From assembly GCA_963576725.1 (NCBI GenBank), contig OY755252.1:50675394-50739393 (forward strand): a stretch of DNA of 64,000 nt, in the 5' to 3' direction. Positions within the stretch are counted from its first letter, which is position 1. Each line of letters opens with the position of its first letter. Below the pieces are notes generated by a model that was given only the letters and a program-made list of their open reading frames with translations, had not been told where the DNA came from and ran no database searches. The DNA comes from Azorinus chamasolen (taxonomy: Eukaryota > Mollusca > Bivalvia > Cardiida > Solecurtidae). This document shows, piece after piece, positions 43,451 through 55,019 of the stretch. A program made the translations under genes and the position numbers.

Positions 43451-43535
43451 GAATAAAGTGTTTATATCTAAGAAAGAAAGAAGATCAGGCAAAGAATAAA
43501 GTGTTTATATCTAAGAAAGAAAGAAGGTCAGGCAA
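43451..43535. repeat. Tandem 43-bp duplication
   Basis: AATAAAGTGTTTATATCTAA then GAAAGAAAGAAGRTCAGGC, twice. Confidence 0.85.
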
Positions 43536-43854
43536 AGGAGTGTGTGCAGGTTAAAGATGTCATAAAGCCATAAAAAGTTGACATTTGAAGTAATAATCAC
43601 AAAAAAGAACTTTTCATGGTTTGAGTATTCATTAAAAACACAAGTTTTTGGAAACATGTAATTCGTTCAGTATCGAACTGCGTGTCTAAACGTATTAAAG
43701 TTGATAAAAACTGAATCAAAACCAACTCGCTTCATATACATCTGCATACGATACTTTAATTAATCGGAATTAGCATGTGAATGACGAGTTTACCGTAGGG
43801 CTGTGTTTACGGTCTCGGGGTAGATAGATAGATACATAGATGTATAAGCAAACC

Positions 43855-44031
43855 AAACCAAACCAGTAGGCTCCTCAAAGGGTCTGCTCTGTGCGCTGAT
43901 GAAATAATATAGATATTATTCATGAGTGTCTGCGGTGTCAAAAGGAATATGTTCATATACCATCACAACAAATCGGATAAAATATATTCATGATGCCATA
44001 CTCCTTATATAAATAATCACGAGGTAAAGGG
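43855..44031. mobile_element. Family A copy, core mostly lost
   Basis: AGTAGGCTCCTCAAAGGGTC then CTGCTCTGTGCGC, and right terminus GAGGTAAAGGG before TTAA (44032-44035). Confidence 0.5.
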
Positions 44032-44260
44032 TTAAACCCTGATAATATGTATAGGCTTCACGGTCACCCTCATGATGTATGTGTAAAGAAGCAGAGTTTC
44101 ACTGTCTACATTGATTATTTGAGTCATGTTCTGCATTGAATCCCATTTATCTGTATTCCACATGTAAAGGCATTAACGCTCTGAATGCTGAAAAGGGAAT
44201 TGGTTCATCAGTATCTAGCAATAGAGTACGCTCAGTATGAAAGGGTATACGTGTTTTGAA

Positions 44261-44300
44261 CGGCAAATAGTGTAGACCCCGAGCAGAGGGCTCCTCTGGA
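44261..44300. mobile_element. Half A core
   Basis: GGCAAATAGTGTAGACCCCG with apex GAGGGCTCCTCTGG; the second arm is missing. Confidence 0.4.
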
Positions 44301-44394
44301 ATCTGGATATGTACTCATCTTCTGAAAATTAAATGTTCCTATGTTTGCAGTAATAAACAATAATGTCATAATGATAGTATACTTTAACACCATA

Positions 44395-44622
44395 AATAGT
44401 CCTGAAAGAAAGAAATAGACACCATGAATATTAATTACATAAAGTGTTATGATAGTACATGGACATAGGGATTGTAGCCATGGCTGAAATTGTAGAACCA
44501 TATCCATATTATATCATATGCAAACAGAGCAGACCTTGGCCAAAAGGTTCCTACATGAACCGTCTGATCTGGGTCTAATCTGTTTGGAAAGGCATAGAAA
44601 GATGAATTTATGGAGTAGAAGG
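44395..44622. mobile_element. Family A element
   Basis: Subterminal GACACCATGAATATTAATTA, core 44520-44586, right end TTTATGGAGTAGAAGG before TTAA (44623-44626). Confidence 0.65.
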
Positions 44623-44654
44623 TTAACCGTTCCTGGTGAACCCGTCCTCGTCTA

Positions 44655-44900
44655 TACAGGGTGTCCCAGAAAAAATGCAACCCAATTTCAATTCCTTATT
44701 ACTCTAAATCTATTCAACAGATAGAACAGTTTTATATACCAGTTTTGAAGAACAACAGTGGTTCACATTTGTGTAAAATCACAGCTAAAATGCTTTTATA
44801 GATTTTGAGATATTGCGTAAATACTGAAGGCACCCTATCAATTTTCCCAGAAATAGGATTATGGATGTAATAAGTACATCTGAAAAGACATTTTATCTCA
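44655..44900. other. Possible transposon remnant starting GGGTGTCCCAGAAA
   Basis: ACAGGGTGTCCCAGAAAAAA is a sequence often seen at the ends of mobile DNA in invertebrates. No inverse partner was found within about 700 bases, so the class is unknown. Confidence 0.3.
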
Positions 44901-45363
44901 TTTATTCATCGCAAAATGTGTCACAAATGTTTATTAAAACAAATTAACTTGTAACAAATGTAAAGTTCTGTAATACACTTGTAAATGTTACATTTAAAAG
45001 AAAATATAACAGCTTAATAAGTCCATGCGTTGTGATCTCATTTGATTGAAACACGGAGAAGTGCCCTTCAGGAGAAGTGCCCTTCATTACGTACAGGGTG
45101 GAGAACTGTCCCTCCGTTGTATTTGAAGGGGTGGAGAAGTGCCCTTCCGTCATAATAGTGCCCATCAATGTCATAGCATAAAACCCACATACATTGATTT
45201 GTTTTTTGTTTCCGTTTACCCTGACACTGTTTTGTGTTTGAATAACACGCAACGTGTTTAAATATAATTAGATTATTGTTTTTTTTTCCAATATTGCTAC
45301 TCTTTGATGCAGGGGTGATAATCGTTTAATCACACCTATTTAATCGCGACCGTAGTACCATAT
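44901..45363. other. No gene; GAGAAGTGCCCTTC blocks
   Basis: GGAGAAGTGCCCTTC occurs three times between 45055 and 45150. The 102-codon minus frame has no recognised family. Confidence 0.4.
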
Positions 45364-45422
45364 GCAAACAGCTTTGATCTTGATGGGGCCCTGAAGCAAG
45401 AGTAATCTGGATCCAAGCTTAA
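45364..45422. mobile_element. Family B core, altered apex
   Basis: GCAAACAGCTTTGATCTTGA and inverse AATCTGGATCCAAGCTT. Confidence 0.45.
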
Positions 45423-45554
45423 AATTTACTAATCCTGCAAAACAGTTTATTTCGCTGATGGTTAAATGTACTGCTCGTTCGATTGGATTTATTTCTTAAT
45501 TTTCCATGTACTGAAGCAGGTTCGGTATATTCACCATGTTATGCATTTATAATC

Positions 45555-45625
45555 GGAGTTGCACATAGTTTGCATCCTGTCTAGACCCTGATTTATTATG
45601 CGTCTCAGCAGGATCGAAACTATAT
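45555..45625. mobile_element. Degenerate B core
   Basis: CATAGTTTGCATCCTGTC, CGTCTCAGCAGGATCGAAAC, TATATG. Confidence 0.35.
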
Positions 45626-46236
<611 letters not shown>

Positions 46237-46377
46237 TTGCCACATTGAATGGTGCAATTTCCTGCTATCTGAATCACTCTATCAAGATCAAATTTATGTT
46301 ATAATATAGGAAATCAGTTCCGTTTACACCTGGGTTTCAGTGTATAGACTTACAGACGGATATGTGTTCATGTTTTT

Positions 46378-46500
46378 TTCCATTGACAGACAGACGTGAT
46401 CTTGGTTAAAGTTTTTTGCCATTGACACAAAGACAGACAGACATGTTCACGACCATGTCTAAAGATTTTTGCCATTGACAGACAGGCATACAAACATATG
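46378..46500. repeat. Degenerate ~60-bp repeat
   Basis: Three blocks with TTTTTTGCCATTGACA and GACAGACAGACRTG. Confidence 0.65.
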
Positions 46501-46694
46501 GAAAAAAATCTGTAAGAATAAATAACTGAAATGCAAATATATAGATAATTTTGTTTTTTCTGAACATTACCAAATTATATACAAAAAAGCAAAATATTCA
46601 AATAAATATACACTCAACTAACCAAAGCATCACAATAGGTTCTTTCTTCTAAATGTGAAAATAACACTGATCAAAACTACAAACATGAAATGTT

Positions 46695-46745
46695 ACAGTT
46701 TAATAAGAGGGCCATGATGGCCCTTAATCGCTGACCTGGCAGGGC
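46695..46745 (-). mobile_element. Terminal fragment of the same pearl/HINE-like family
   Basis: Read on the minus strand it gives GCGATTAAGGGCCATCATGG then CCCTCTTATTAA, matching the 3' hairpin end of the element at 40471-41666. It lies directly before the truncated LINE at 46760. Confidence 0.55.
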
Positions 46746-46774
46746 TTTTTTTTCTATATTTCTTTTTATTTTTT

Positions 46775-47590
46775 GTGAATGATATTCTAGATAGTATAAA
46801 TTCCAACATTGAAGGTATATTTACAATTGATGAATTACAGATTTTCATGCTGTTATTTGCAGACGATGCTGTGTTATTTGCTCATACGCCGGACGCATTG
46901 CAATCAATGCTTATAGATTTACAAGTGTATTGCAATTTATGGGGTATTAAGATAAACACTAACAAAACCAAAACCATGATCTTTGAAAAGGGTAGAGGTA
47001 CTACTCATGACTTTATTTTATGCGGTACCATATTAGAAACGGTAAAATCATTTAAATACTTGGGCATACATCTGTTCAAGAACGGTTCATGGAATAGAAC
47101 TCAAAAACGGATTTCACAACATTCTTCATACGCCCTACACAATTTATTCATTGTTTTTAATCAAATCGATATGTACTTATCAGACAAATGTAAACTATTT
47201 GACAGTCTTGTGGGACCTATTTTGAACTATAATGCAGCAGTATGGGGCTTCCATGAATCAAAAAGTATCGAGCAAGTACATTGTAAATTTTTAAGAAAGA
47301 TACTAAATGTGAAGAAATCGAGCAATCTGGAATGCCTTTATGGTGAGACTGGTCGTTTTCCTCTAAACATTAGCAGAAAATTTATTTTGCTAAATTACTG
47401 GTTAAAACTTTTAAAAACCAATAATCCTCTTCTAAGTAGCGTTTATAGAATGCTAGCAACAGATGCAGACTTAAATAAACATTACAATAATACGAACTGG
47501 GCTTATCATATAAAAACATTGTTAAGCAATATTGGTATGTCAGATGTATGGAATAACCAGTTTACGCATATACCATATTTTCTTCCATGA
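46775..47590 (+). pseudogene. LINE 1 RT palm-to-thumb fragment
   Basis: The 271-codon frame contains LLFADDAVLFAHTPDA, the RT catalytic box with both aspartates intact, then KINTNKTKTMIF and FKYLGIHL, the usual blocks after it. Later it has PILNYNAAVWGF and VHCKFLRKIL, typical of the post-RT region. The first ATG is not the natural start; the upstream 5' RT and endonuclease are absent. A frameshift ends the frame near 47590 and similarity continues downstream. Confidence 0.85.
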
Positions 47591-48044
47591 AACAGCGCAT
47601 TATAGATATATATAAACAGTCTTGGTATTCAAATTAATTATTAATAATTCAAGTAAGCTTTTTACATATTGCTTATTCAAACATGACCTAACCGCAGAAA
47701 CGTATCTGGAATGCATAAATGAAAATAAATATAAAATAGCACTTACAAAATTTAGGATTTCAGCTCATGATCTTGCAATAGAAACAGGTCGGTACTTTAA
47801 TATCGACAGAAAATTTCGAACTTGCTTATTTTGCAACATGGGAGTAGTAGAAAGTGAGTATCACTTTCTACTAGTGTGTCCGAAATATAGAGACATTAGA
47901 CTGAAATATTTGTCTCGATACTTTTGCAGATGGCCAACTGTCAACAAATTTATTTCTCTCATGAGTTCAAGTTCAGAGCGTTTAAACAACAATGTAGCAA
48001 AGCTTATCTATCATGCTTTTAAATTAAGAGCCCAATCTCAATAA
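47586..48044 (+). pseudogene. LINE 1 C-terminal zinc-finger-like segment
   Basis: After the frameshift the protein continues to a stop at 48042-48044. It carries CLFCNMGVVESEYHFLLVC, a CxxC...H...C arrangement found at the C-terminus of many non-LTR RT proteins, where it is thought to help bind nucleic acid. The 48045-48280 stretch behaves as 3' UTR. Confidence 0.75.
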
Positions 48045-48280
48045 TACATCTCCATGGAATTTTATATTTAATTATTGCTGGTCTGTTAAATAGAATTATT
48101 ATCTCTGCAACATGTACAAACTTGTTGTCAAAATTGACATGACAGATTAAATACTTCCAGTTTTTATTCTTCTGGAAGATACTAGGAATGTGTGTGTTTA
48201 CTACTCTGTTTGTTAAGGCTATAAATATGTATGTATTTTATGCCGAATAAACAATATGTTATGTTATGTTATATAACAGA

Positions 48281-49137
48281 TACTCGTGATTTCCTTTAAA
48301 TCCTAAAAATGGGTTTACCTCAGGTTTTTTCCCCAATTGGCAAACTGCGCATGATTGTTTCCCCTAATTAGCCATTTTTACTATATAAAAGCGGGTAGCA
48401 ATGTTTTCCCCTTCAAGTGAAAAAACTGCCTGCCTGGTTATAACAGATTTATTTATACAATGAAAAAGACATTTCATTTTGTTTTATTTTACAATAAGTT
48501 TCAGGGCTTTTTTTAGCCGATTTTATAGCCCTTATTCGGCTATATCCCCAATGGCAAAATGTATGTTTTTCACCCATTTTTTTTAGCAAAATTCCCAATC
48601 TGAAGTCACCAAACAAATCCATGAAAACGTTAACAAACCTCGATTTATTCAGTACAATCGATCTGGGGACGAATCATTCATACTTTTTTATCATTCGAAT
48701 TGTTCGGAGTTATTCTTTCATTACTAGCTATTGATCAATGTCAGTAAAACGCTTATCGGTCGAAGTGTATACTGCTTTTTGTAGCAAGATATGCTTAATA
48801 ACGTCTTGATACGTCACACCCCTCGTCTTAATTTTTCGACAATGTTTGTGAACAACGTAGCGATTTGCATTTTGACACGACTGGTTCCTGAATAATTTAT
48901 TTGCTAAACTCCAGTATATAGCGAAAACCGGAACCAACTCGTGATTACGTAATTCGGGTGTTCTCCGCGGGGGATTCTCCTGATTGGTCCATACCAAAAT
49001 AGGCCAAGCGTGGATCACAGCGTGACAGGTCTGTCTGTGTCTAAGAGAACTAACAGATAATCTCTTCCAGGGAGGAAAATATCCGTCAATAAAGAGTCCT
49101 TGGTAAAATTTCAAAACGGTAGATTTAGCTGAAAGCT
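48281..49137. other. No gene supported; T-rich worn repeat and one minus frame
   Basis: 48330-48600 holds TTTTCCCC and GCCCTTATTCGGCTAT blocks of a probable worn repeat. A 128-codon minus-strand frame (49114-48728) has no recognised domain or splice support. Confidence 0.4.
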
Positions 49138-49139
49138 AA

Positions 49140-49192
49140 AAAAAAAAATGGTATCTTGGCAGCCAGCTAGGGGGGGGGGGGGGGGGGGGCGA
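49140..49192. repeat. A-run and G-run
   Basis: A-rich 49138-49148 and about 19 G from 49171 to 49189, followed by CGAGCCCCCC. Confidence 0.8.
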
Positions 49193-49553
49193 GCCCCCCA
49201 CCTGGGTACGTGCCTGAGTAATACAGTACCACAATTATAACAACTCGCTAACTTTCTAAAAGATGCCTTATATAGGACCAGTGACTCCGCCTGCTCCGGC
49301 AGCTCCGTCTGCTCCGCCAACCCCTGTATCTCGTGCAGCTCGATATACAAATGATAGCACCTCTTGACAAAAGCTTTACGACTGTCATAATAATGACGGA
49401 GTCATACCCAATTCACCACAGGAGCTGTATTAAGCTCTAAATGAGCACAGATACTACATTTATATATATTACGAACCAATCCAAGTATATCATTTCGAGG
49501 GTGTTCTGCAATACTTAATTTTTCAACATGACATTTGGAAAATAATTTGAGAA
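49193..49553. other. No feature recognised
   Basis: Contains TGCTCCGGCAGCTCCGTCTG (49287) repeats of small size. Confidence 0.4.
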
Positions 49554-49655
49554 GCGAATAGTGCAGACCCGATATGACGACTCCCCCAGGAGCCTCGTCT
49601 TGGTCTGATGTGTTTGTCTCTGTCCATTTTATGAAAACCCTGGGCAAACATGGGT
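49554..49655. mobile_element. Family A copy, diverged
   Basis: GCGAATAGTGCAGACCCGAT with apex CTCCCCCAGGAG; the right side ends CATGGGTTAA. Confidence 0.45.
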
Positions 49656-49832
49656 TAACCTATATCCAGTATTTCGAGGTAAGACCAAAAAGTGTTCTGT
49701 CCCATTTCACCCGGATGGTAGGTTCTCAAAAGATTAAAACGAATTGGAAGAAATTGATTGCGAGAAACGAATCGACCGCCATTTGCAAACAAATCGAAAG
49801 TGTATTGCCCTGAATTTGTACAGTTAGTAAAT

Positions 49833-50821
49833 AAGTTTTCTATTTTGTGTGTCGTTGAAACCAAACTCGACGTTCATGACTCGATTGATGTTCCAAATTT
49901 ACATTCTTTTCTAAACCAAGACCTCAAAAAGTGAAAAAGAAGTCTGATGGGATTGGTTTCTTCGTGCACAATTCTATTTCAAAATATGTATCTATTCTAG
50001 AGTCTGAATGTGATTATATTTACTTGTTATTATTGGAAGGTTCATCTAAAGAGAAATATGTGATAGGTGGGTTATATTTACCCCCCTGAACAGTCCCGTT
50101 TCTTCAACGACGACGAAATTTATACTCTTCATAATGAAATTGCCTCAAAATGTACCCAGTTTGAAAATATACTTATCGTAGGTGATGCAAATGCCCACAC
50201 AGCGTCTATGCCTGATTACATTGAATTTGATGATTTCTTAACAAATTTCTTCGATTTTGATGATAACACAATGTCTTCTTTGAATCATGTGAATAAATTG
50301 CTAGATTATGATATCCCCAAAGACCGCCTATCACTATGTAATAAAATAAACAGGTCTGCTCGACGTCTATTTGAAATATGCAAATCGAATAATTTATTCA
50401 TTCTTAATGGGCGTTTTAGGCGCTGACCGCCTTATTGGTAATTTTACTTTTAAGAGACCAGTAAGTTATTGATTATGCGTTGGCGTCTACAAACTTATTG
50501 CCGATGTTTACCGATTTCGAAGTGACTGGGCTCGATGCTCTTTACTCTGACGGCCACAGCCTCTTATCCATGAACTTACATATAGGAGGATTCGACCAAA
50601 CAAACGTAACGAACGATGGCACGTCCCACAAGAAAAAGCATAGATGGAAAGATGATAAAAAAGAAGAATTTTCCGTTAATCTTGATTTAAGTACAGTGGA
50701 TGAAATTCAAAATGTCCTTAGGCAATGCTGTGAAACGCAAAATGATAAAATAAAAAAAAAGAGCTCATTAACACTGCGGCCAATACTATTTCAAAATTAT
50801 TTAATAACGCCGCTTCGCTGA
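49833..50821 (+). pseudogene. LINE 2 APE-like endonuclease, frameshifted
   Basis: This enzyme nicks target DNA for target-primed reverse transcription. It begins KFSILCVVETKLD, which contains the conserved ET motif, loses frame near 50090, and continues with ILIVGDANAHTA (the GDxNA motif) and NLFILNGR. A break near 50426 precedes the final part (50480-50821), which has YSDGHSLLS, matching the SDH catalytic motif with an inserted Gly. The EN is recognisable but not functional. Confidence 0.82.
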
Positions 50822-50997
50822 CTTTTTCGCATACTAGTAGGCGTAGAAATGATCCGGGACTCGCCAAAAAAAACAAAAACAATAAAGCATGACCCCTCAA
50901 ATAAACCATGGTTTGGTACCCACTGTAAAAGAGCGCGTAATGTGTATAACAAACCCGTAAGAAATATCAAATCCACAGGACAGAAGAAAATAAAGTA

Positions 50998-51315
50998 TTG
51001 TTAAGTAGAGCCAGCCGAACGTACAAGCAAACCATAAACACACATATAAATAAACACAGGCATTCAAAAGAGCGAGAACTACGAAACATGAGTTCCCATA
51101 GTCCGAAAGAATACTGGCGTTATCTTAAAAGTATTTCGAAAACTAAATCCGTCAAGAATCCAGATATATCTGAATTTTATAATTATTTCAAACATGTAAA
51201 TGATCAACAGTCTTTAAATGAAGAAACTCCTTTTATTGAAGAAACTCCAGGCTTATCATCGTTTTCCACAGCTCATTTAAATAGTCCAGTTACAAATGAG
51301 GAAGTAGAAAAATGA
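50998..51315 (+). pseudogene. LINE 2 linker between endonuclease and RT
   Basis: The open stretch contains SPKEYWRYLKSI, resembling the 'xxFWxxLKxL' block that precedes RT in many non-LTR proteins, and ends NSPVTNEEVEK, the usual run-up to RT block 0. Similarity continues in another frame after 51315 (WLIGEIKPIYKNK near 51460-51500). Confidence 0.7.
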
Positions 51316-51319
51316 TTTC

Positions 51320-52330
51320 AAAGTAGACCAAAAATGGTAAGGCTCCATCAGAACAAGATCAAATAATAAATGAATATTTAAAAAACACGAAATCATTAAT
51401 GGCTCCGATTTACACGTCTCTTTTTAATATTGTTCTTGATTCTGGTATTTCACCCGAAGCCTGGCTAATCGGGGAAATTAAGCCAATTTATAAGAATAAA
51501 TGCCCTCCCGAAAACCCGAAAATTATAGGCCAATCACCATATTAAGCTGCCTTGGTAAACTGTTCACCGCAATTTTAAATGAAATAATAAACCAATTCCT
51601 CAATGAAAATAAAATACTCTCCGAAAACCAGGCAGGTTTTAGATCCAAATATTCCACATGCGATCATATATTTACTTTGTACTTTTTAGTAGAGAAACTT
51701 CGGAGTCAAAGGAAGAAATTGTTCTGCTCCTTCATAGACTTTTCGAAAGCCTTTGATTCGGTTTGGCGAGCAGGTCTGTGGTCCAAGTTATTCAGTAATG
51801 GCATCCGGGGTAAAATTATCACAGTCATTAAAACATGTATTCAAATATCAAATCATGTGTTAGCACTAACGGAAGTACTTCTTCATTCTTTGTAAGTAAC
51901 TGTAGAGTAAGGCAGGGAGAAAACTTATCGCCCATTTTATTTGCTCTTTATCTCAACGATTTGGAAACGTCTATTAGTCATGACAACGACGGTGTAACCC
52001 TTACTTTTGATAAAGACGATACTATTATGTATTTGAAAATACTTGTACTACTACATGTATATGCCGATGACACAGTTGTACTGAGCGAAACTGAAGCCTC
52101 TTTTCAAACTTGCCTAAATAGTTTTACGCTTATTGTGAGAAATGGAAACTTAATATCAATTTTGATAAAACTAAAATTATTGTATTCGGATCAAACAATC
52201 CTGGTAGATATAACTTCAAGATAAATGATAAAATAATAGAATGTGTAAAAGAATACAAGTACTTAGGCATGTACTTTACTAGTTCCGGAAGTTTTGCTAG
52301 AGGCAGAAAACATGTAATCGCCCAAGCCAA
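51320..52330 (+). pseudogene. LINE 2 reverse transcriptase domain
   Basis: Blocks in order: GEIKPIYKN (about 51475), ENYRPITILSCLGKLFTAI (51510-51570), NQAGFRSKYSTCDHIF, CSFIDFSKAFDSV with the first catalytic Asp (about 51735), VRQGENLSPILFALYLNDLE (about 51910-51970), and YADDTVVLSE with the paired Asp (about 52060). A frameshift separates 51895 from the next part and another lies near 52200. The catalytic residues are present but the frame is not continuous. Confidence 0.85.
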
Positions 52331-52391
52331 CAAAGCTATGTATTAGTTATTTCACAGAATAAACAACTTATACCTCCCTATTGATTTACAG

Positions 52392-53234
52392 TTGAAACTG
52401 TTTGATCATACAATATTACCAATCTTAACCTACAGTTCTGAAGTTTGGGGCTTTGAAAACACTGAGGCCATTGAGAATGTTCATTGTGATTTTCTAAGAA
52501 AAATTACTAATTCGCGGAAAAGTACACCGAGATATATGCTATATGCAGAGCTCGGTCGTCATCCCATTGATATAGACATCAAGTCCAGAATGATAAAGTA
52601 CTGGAATAAACTGTTGCTAGAAAAAGAAAACAAATTATCCCATATATCCTACATTGCCATGAAAAACGATGCGCATGAATTTAAATGGCTCAAACACATA
52701 AAAAATATACTCGATTCAACCGGAAACTCGGAGTTCTGGCTCTATCAAAATCGGATTACTAATCGATCTATACACAAACTCATAAAGCAAACTCTGATTG
52801 ACCAGTTTAAGCAAAATTGGCAGTCCACTCTTCAAGGATCCTCTAAAGGTATAACCTATAGTGCTTTCAAAGAGGACATATCTCTGGAATATTATTTAAC
52901 AGCACTACCACGGTCACTCCGATTAGCTATGTTTCGCTTTAGGACTAGTAATCATAAGTTCCCAATTGAAGTAGGGCGGTGGCAACAGTCTCATGTTCCA
53001 TATGAAAATAGAAAATGCACTATTTGCTCATTGAACGAGTTAGGGAATGAGTTCCATGATCTGTTTATGTGTCCGAAGTTCCATGATTTAAGAGTAAAAT
53101 ACATTCCGCGGTTCTTCTGTAACAGACCAAACTTTTATAAACTCAAACTACTCTTGTCAACAACGTCTAACACACGTAACTTACAAAAACTTGCTACTTT
53201 TATCAGACATATTGTTAATTATTTTTGTAAATAG
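52392..53234 (+). pseudogene. LINE 2 C-terminal region with zinc-finger-like motif
   Basis: The 280-codon open stretch runs to a TAG at 53232-53234. It includes PILTYSSEVWGF, VHCDFLRKITNSRK, and near its end CTICSLNELGNEFHDLFMC, the CxxC...H...C finger. It is the longest non-repeat open frame in the window but belongs to the retroelement; the apparent start is only the first in-frame ATG. Confidence 0.85.
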
Positions 53235-53299
53235 GTTTGTTTTCTTTCGCCAATGATGGTCTGAAAATTGAACCTCAATCCACACAGGTTACATTAGTA

Positions 53300-53360
53300 C
53301 AGTGCAGCCCCAGATCAGCAGCTGCCTGTAAACGCGGCAGCTGATCTTGTGTCTTCACTG
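53300..53360. mobile_element. A-like palindrome after LINE 2
   Basis: CAGTGCAGCCCCAGATCAGC with inverse GCTGATCTTGTGTCTTCACTG. The apex TGTAAACG is unusual. Confidence 0.45.
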
Positions 53361-53598
53361 AAAAAGTGTTATGCTACAGGTAGTTATTAGATTTCAATCA
53401 ACACGTAGGCTTTAAAATGTCGGTATGACTGATTTGTATTATTTATTTGTTTGACTTTCTATCTAAAAAGTAATTTTAAATTGGATTGACGTCCACGCAG
53501 AGCAATTTATACATATATAAAATTATACATGTGACGTTTGGTCCTCAGAAAGTTAGATTAAGAATGAAGTATTGTCTTTTAAATTCCGTGGGGGGGGG

Positions 53599-53915
53599 TG
53601 TTATGGGGAATGATAGTCTGAGTGGCAAACAGGTTGATGTTCAGGTCAGCCGCTTTACTCGGCGGCTGGACTGGATCCAACATGTTTGCACAGATCTTAG
53701 TATATTTGTTTCTCGCACATAATGAATAAGGGTCGTAACGTGATTAAAAATCCGCTTTTTATGGGGATTGATAGTCTAAGTGGCAGACAGGTTCAATTTC
53801 AGGCCAGCTGCCGACCTACTCGGAGGCTGATCTGGATCCAACACGTTTCCATAGATATTAGTATATTTTTTGCCATACATAGGATTTAAGGATCAAAACA
53901 TAAATTAAAAATCTT
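53599..53915. repeat. Tandem duplication of a B-like palindrome and flank
   Basis: Two ~160-bp copies (53599-53755 and 53760-53915). Each has GATAGTCTRAGTGGCARACA, a B-like core (53625-53689 and 53785-53847) and AGATMTTAGTATATTT. Confidence 0.65.
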
Positions 53916-53949
53916 AGAGTTGACTTTTTCTCTTTTTTTCAAAATACGC

Positions 53950-54122
53950 AGTGTTAACGAAGTGGATCCAGGTGGACAGCTTCTTCAGTAATGGTCTTAT
54001 CTGGATTTAATTCATACTGTTTGCTTTAACGTGATATATAAAAAGAATTATAGCAAAAGGTGTGGCCCCTGCGAGATAAGTCCTGACGAGACTGTTTTAT
54101 CAGGGGTTAAACTGTTTGCTGT
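53950..54122. mobile_element. Two decayed B-like cores
   Basis: GTTAACGAAGTGGATCCAGG...CATACTGTTTGC, and then GTCCTGACGAGACTGTTTTA with TTAAACTGTTTGC. Confidence 0.35.
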
Positions 54123-54230
54123 TATGCTTTAAATCACGACATAACAATGGAATAATTTTTTTCTATACTGTTCATATGTTATGGTGATGTATACATGCTT
54201 TTAGCAAGATTTTTAGTTGTTAAGTGTTAA

Positions 54231-54365
54231 CCCAACGAGTACTCATTTTCATAGATCTATAAGACTCAGAATAAAATAAAAGGACACTCCTGCAAACAGT
54301 GCAGATCCTGATCGGAGGGCTCTCGAAGGAGCCCTCTTATCACTGATACACTCTGTTTGACCATC
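54231..54365. mobile_element. Family A element with GGGCTC apex
   Basis: TTAA 54227-54230 then CCCAACGAGTACTC. Core 54292-54359 with apex GAGGGCTCTCGAAGGAGCCCTC. Confidence 0.55.
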
Positions 54366-54602
54366 ATCTCTTAAATGCCCTTCTGACTTGTGCTCTTGAT
54401 TATAATTATCTAGATTGCTTGTCTGTATCACCTTTTATTAATATTACGTATTTTGATGACGCGTGTACATACGTCACAAATATGTCACAAGGGAATCCCC
54501 AATTCATAAAAATAGTACTCGTCCTCTAGGAATTCCTAACGCCTTTTAAGTCACCATAATCAACTACATGTATAAGTGGATTTCGTAAGAACTTATGAAT
54601 TT

Positions 54603-54663
54603 TGCAAGCAGTGTAGACCCTTATCAGAGACCTCATTAAGTGGCAAGGTGGTCATAAATTTGC
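54603..54663. mobile_element. Degenerate A core
   Basis: TTTGCAAGCAGTGTAGACCC and weak inverse TTTGCACTGCTT. Confidence 0.35.
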
Positions 54664-55019
54664 ACTGCTTTCAGGAATCAAATGTTTCTTACAAGGTTAA
54701 AATGATCATATATCTATTGTATTTTTTTCTAGTTCTTGATTTACTAGATCTATGCCGAATCTTAAAATATTTGCATACCCCGTGTGATCCCCATGTGGAT
54801 TTCTTTTCATTAATTGGATGTTGATTTTTATTCCTTGATCACCTGTTGGACTTTTTGTGCGGCTGACTCCGGATCAATATAGATCTAGGTCTATTTTGAA
54901 GAAAATTGCTCAGTCAGTTTGCAATATCTACTCATTTACTATATTTCTATATACTTGTACTGTGCTTTTCGGGTGGCTGTGTTGCTGAATTTTCGGTACA
55001 TTGAATACTGTTTTGCTTT
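54664..55019. other. No feature recognised
   Basis: AT-rich. Confidence 0.5.

Larger units (their letters stand above)
46760..48280 (+). mobile_element. 5'-truncated non-LTR retrotransposon 1 (RT end to 3' tail)
   Basis: The copy starts inside the reverse transcriptase (VNDIL just before the YADD-type box) and runs to a 3' end with AATAAA at about 48246 and a short ATGTT-repeated tail (48256-48275). 5' truncation with a short simple-repeat tail is typical of non-LTR elements of the I/Jockey/CR1 groups. The clade is not resolved. Its C-terminal half is closely similar in layout to the second element at 49833-53240. Confidence 0.85.
49833..53240 (+). mobile_element. Non-LTR retrotransposon 2 (endonuclease, RT, C-terminal finger), degenerate
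   Basis: About 3.4 kb encode, in order, an APE-type endonuclease, a reverse transcriptase and a C-terminal zinc-finger-like region, broken by several frameshifts and stops. No ORF1 is seen upstream of 49833 and no simple-repeat tail follows 53234, so both ends look incomplete. The C-terminal region shares block order with the LINE at 46760-48280 (PILxYxxxVWGF, VHCxFLRKI, GRxPxxI, CxxC...H...C), so both belong to the same clade. Confidence 0.88.

Noticed and set aside
43090..43554. 154-codon Ser/Pro/Leu-rich frame
   Set aside because: Reads a CT-rich low-complexity tract.
44944..45252. 102-codon minus frame
   Set aside because: No family recognised; it spans small GAGAAGTGCCCTTC repeats.
48728..49114. 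128-codon minus-strand frame as a gene
   Set aside because: No recognised domain, no splice context, and a setting of worn repeats; kept only as a note in the region entry.
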